Positions 7,438 to 7,828 of a DNA stretch of 7,828 nucleotides are shown piece after piece. The notes beneath the pieces were generated by a model. The model did not search any database, had not been told where the DNA came from, and saw nothing but the letters and a program-made list of their open reading frames with translations. The stretch comes from Holophagaceae bacterium UBA706. Its GTDB lineage: Bacteria; Acidobacteriota; Holophagae; Holophagales; Holophagaceae. Made by a program: the position numbers and the translations under genes. The stretch's first letter is position 1. Each line of letters starts with the position of its first letter. Where the stretch lies: positions 456-8,283 of the forward strand of contig DBME01000284.1 in NCBI GenBank assembly GCA_002298155.1, written 5' to 3'.

Positions 7438-7828
7438 ATGCTGCCATTCACGCGTACCCTCCGGGCCCTGCTCTCCGGCCTGGCCCTGCCCCTCGTCGCC
7501 AGCTCGCCACGCTTCCTGGAACGGAGCGTGGTGGTGGAGGGCCAGACCTACCGCTACCAGGTCTTCGTGCCGGAGAAGCCGGCGCCGGGGCCCGTGCCCC
7601 TGGTGCTCTTCCTGCACGGAAGCGGCGAGCGGGGGGCGGACAACACGGCGCAGCTGGGGCAGGGGCTGCCCCCCTGGCTCGCCGCCCACGGCGAGGCCTT
7701 CCCGGCCCTGGTGGTGATCCCCCAGGCGGGCGCCGAGGAGGTGTGGACCGGCCGGGCATCCCAGGCGGCCATGGCCGCCCTGCGGGCCACGCGCCTGGAA
7801 TTCAAGGGCGACGCCCGCCGCACCTACC
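7438..7828 (+). CDS. Exported alpha/beta-hydrolase (esterase / predicted peptidase type), 3'-truncated by window edge
   Basis: The frame is open from ATG 7438 to the window end, giving 130 visible residues. Residues 1 to about 22 look like a Sec signal peptide: Arg at 6 and 9, a hydrophobic stretch ALLSGLALPLVA at 10-21, and small residues after it. The mature start RFLERSVVVEGQTYRYQVFVPE and PVPLVLFLHGSGERG (H60-G61 forms the usual oxyanion-hole turn), then DNTAQL and FPALVVIPQAG, match the dienelactone hydrolase / PHB-depolymerase-like 'predicted peptidase' group. The last visible part, a helix then FKGDARRTY, normally leads straight into the GxSxG nucleophile strand, which lies just beyond the window; Ser, Asp and His of the triad are therefore unseen. 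It should act in the periplasm or outside the cell. In glycan gene clusters such proteins often act as carbohydrate esterases, which would fit here, but the substrate is unknown. It sits 17 nt after the GH1 gene and is probably in the same transcript. Confidence 0.82.
   Translation, partial: MLPFTRTLRALLSGLALPLVASSPRFLERSVVVEGQTYRYQVFVPEKPAPGPVPLVLFLHGSGERGADNTAQLGQGLPPWLAAHGEAFPALVVIPQAGAEEVWTGRASQAAMAALRATRLEFKGDARRTY

Overview
The window is a compact, very GC-rich stretch of bacterial chromosome. Every gene lies on the + strand and there is almost no non-coding DNA. Codon third positions are overwhelmingly G or C. Genome style and the protein versions fit a high-GC Gram-negative. My best guess is an acidobacterial lineage such as the Holophagae (Geothrix relatives), but nothing in the window proves the taxon.

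Layout: (1) 1-2191 is the 3' part of a large protein with a C-terminal (alpha/alpha)6 'six-hairpin' glycosidase fold; its start lies outside the window. (2) After a 46-nt gap, 2238-6080 encodes a 1280-residue GH94-type protein. It resembles the C-terminal half of cyclic beta-1,2-glucan synthase (NdvB/Cgs) but has neither the GT84 synthase domain nor membrane segments. (3) Overlapping it by ATGA, 6077-7420 encodes a complete GH1 beta-glucosidase of 447 residues with both catalytic glutamates. (4) After 17 nt, 7438 to the window end is the 5' part of an exported alpha/beta-hydrolase of the esterase / 'predicted peptidase' type, cut off before its nucleophile.

The spacing (46 nt, -4 nt, 17 nt), the shared strand and the absence of convincing terminators between genes suggest one transcription unit. 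It probably handles a beta-linked glucan or its oligosaccharides. The GH94 protein and the GH1 enzyme both lack signal peptides and are probably cytoplasmic: GH94 would phosphorolyse or remodel oligosaccharides and GH1 would release glucose from short products. The exported esterase-like protein would act outside the cytoplasm, possibly on acyl-decorated glycan. The first gene is the least understood part. A beta-1,2-glucan substrate is inferred from the NdvB likeness of the GH94 protein and is not shown directly.

No RNA genes, insertion sequences, CRISPR arrays, attachment sites or replication origins were seen. The only non-coding stretches are the two short intergenic gaps. The many long antisense and alternative-frame open frames are by-products of GC-rich codon use.
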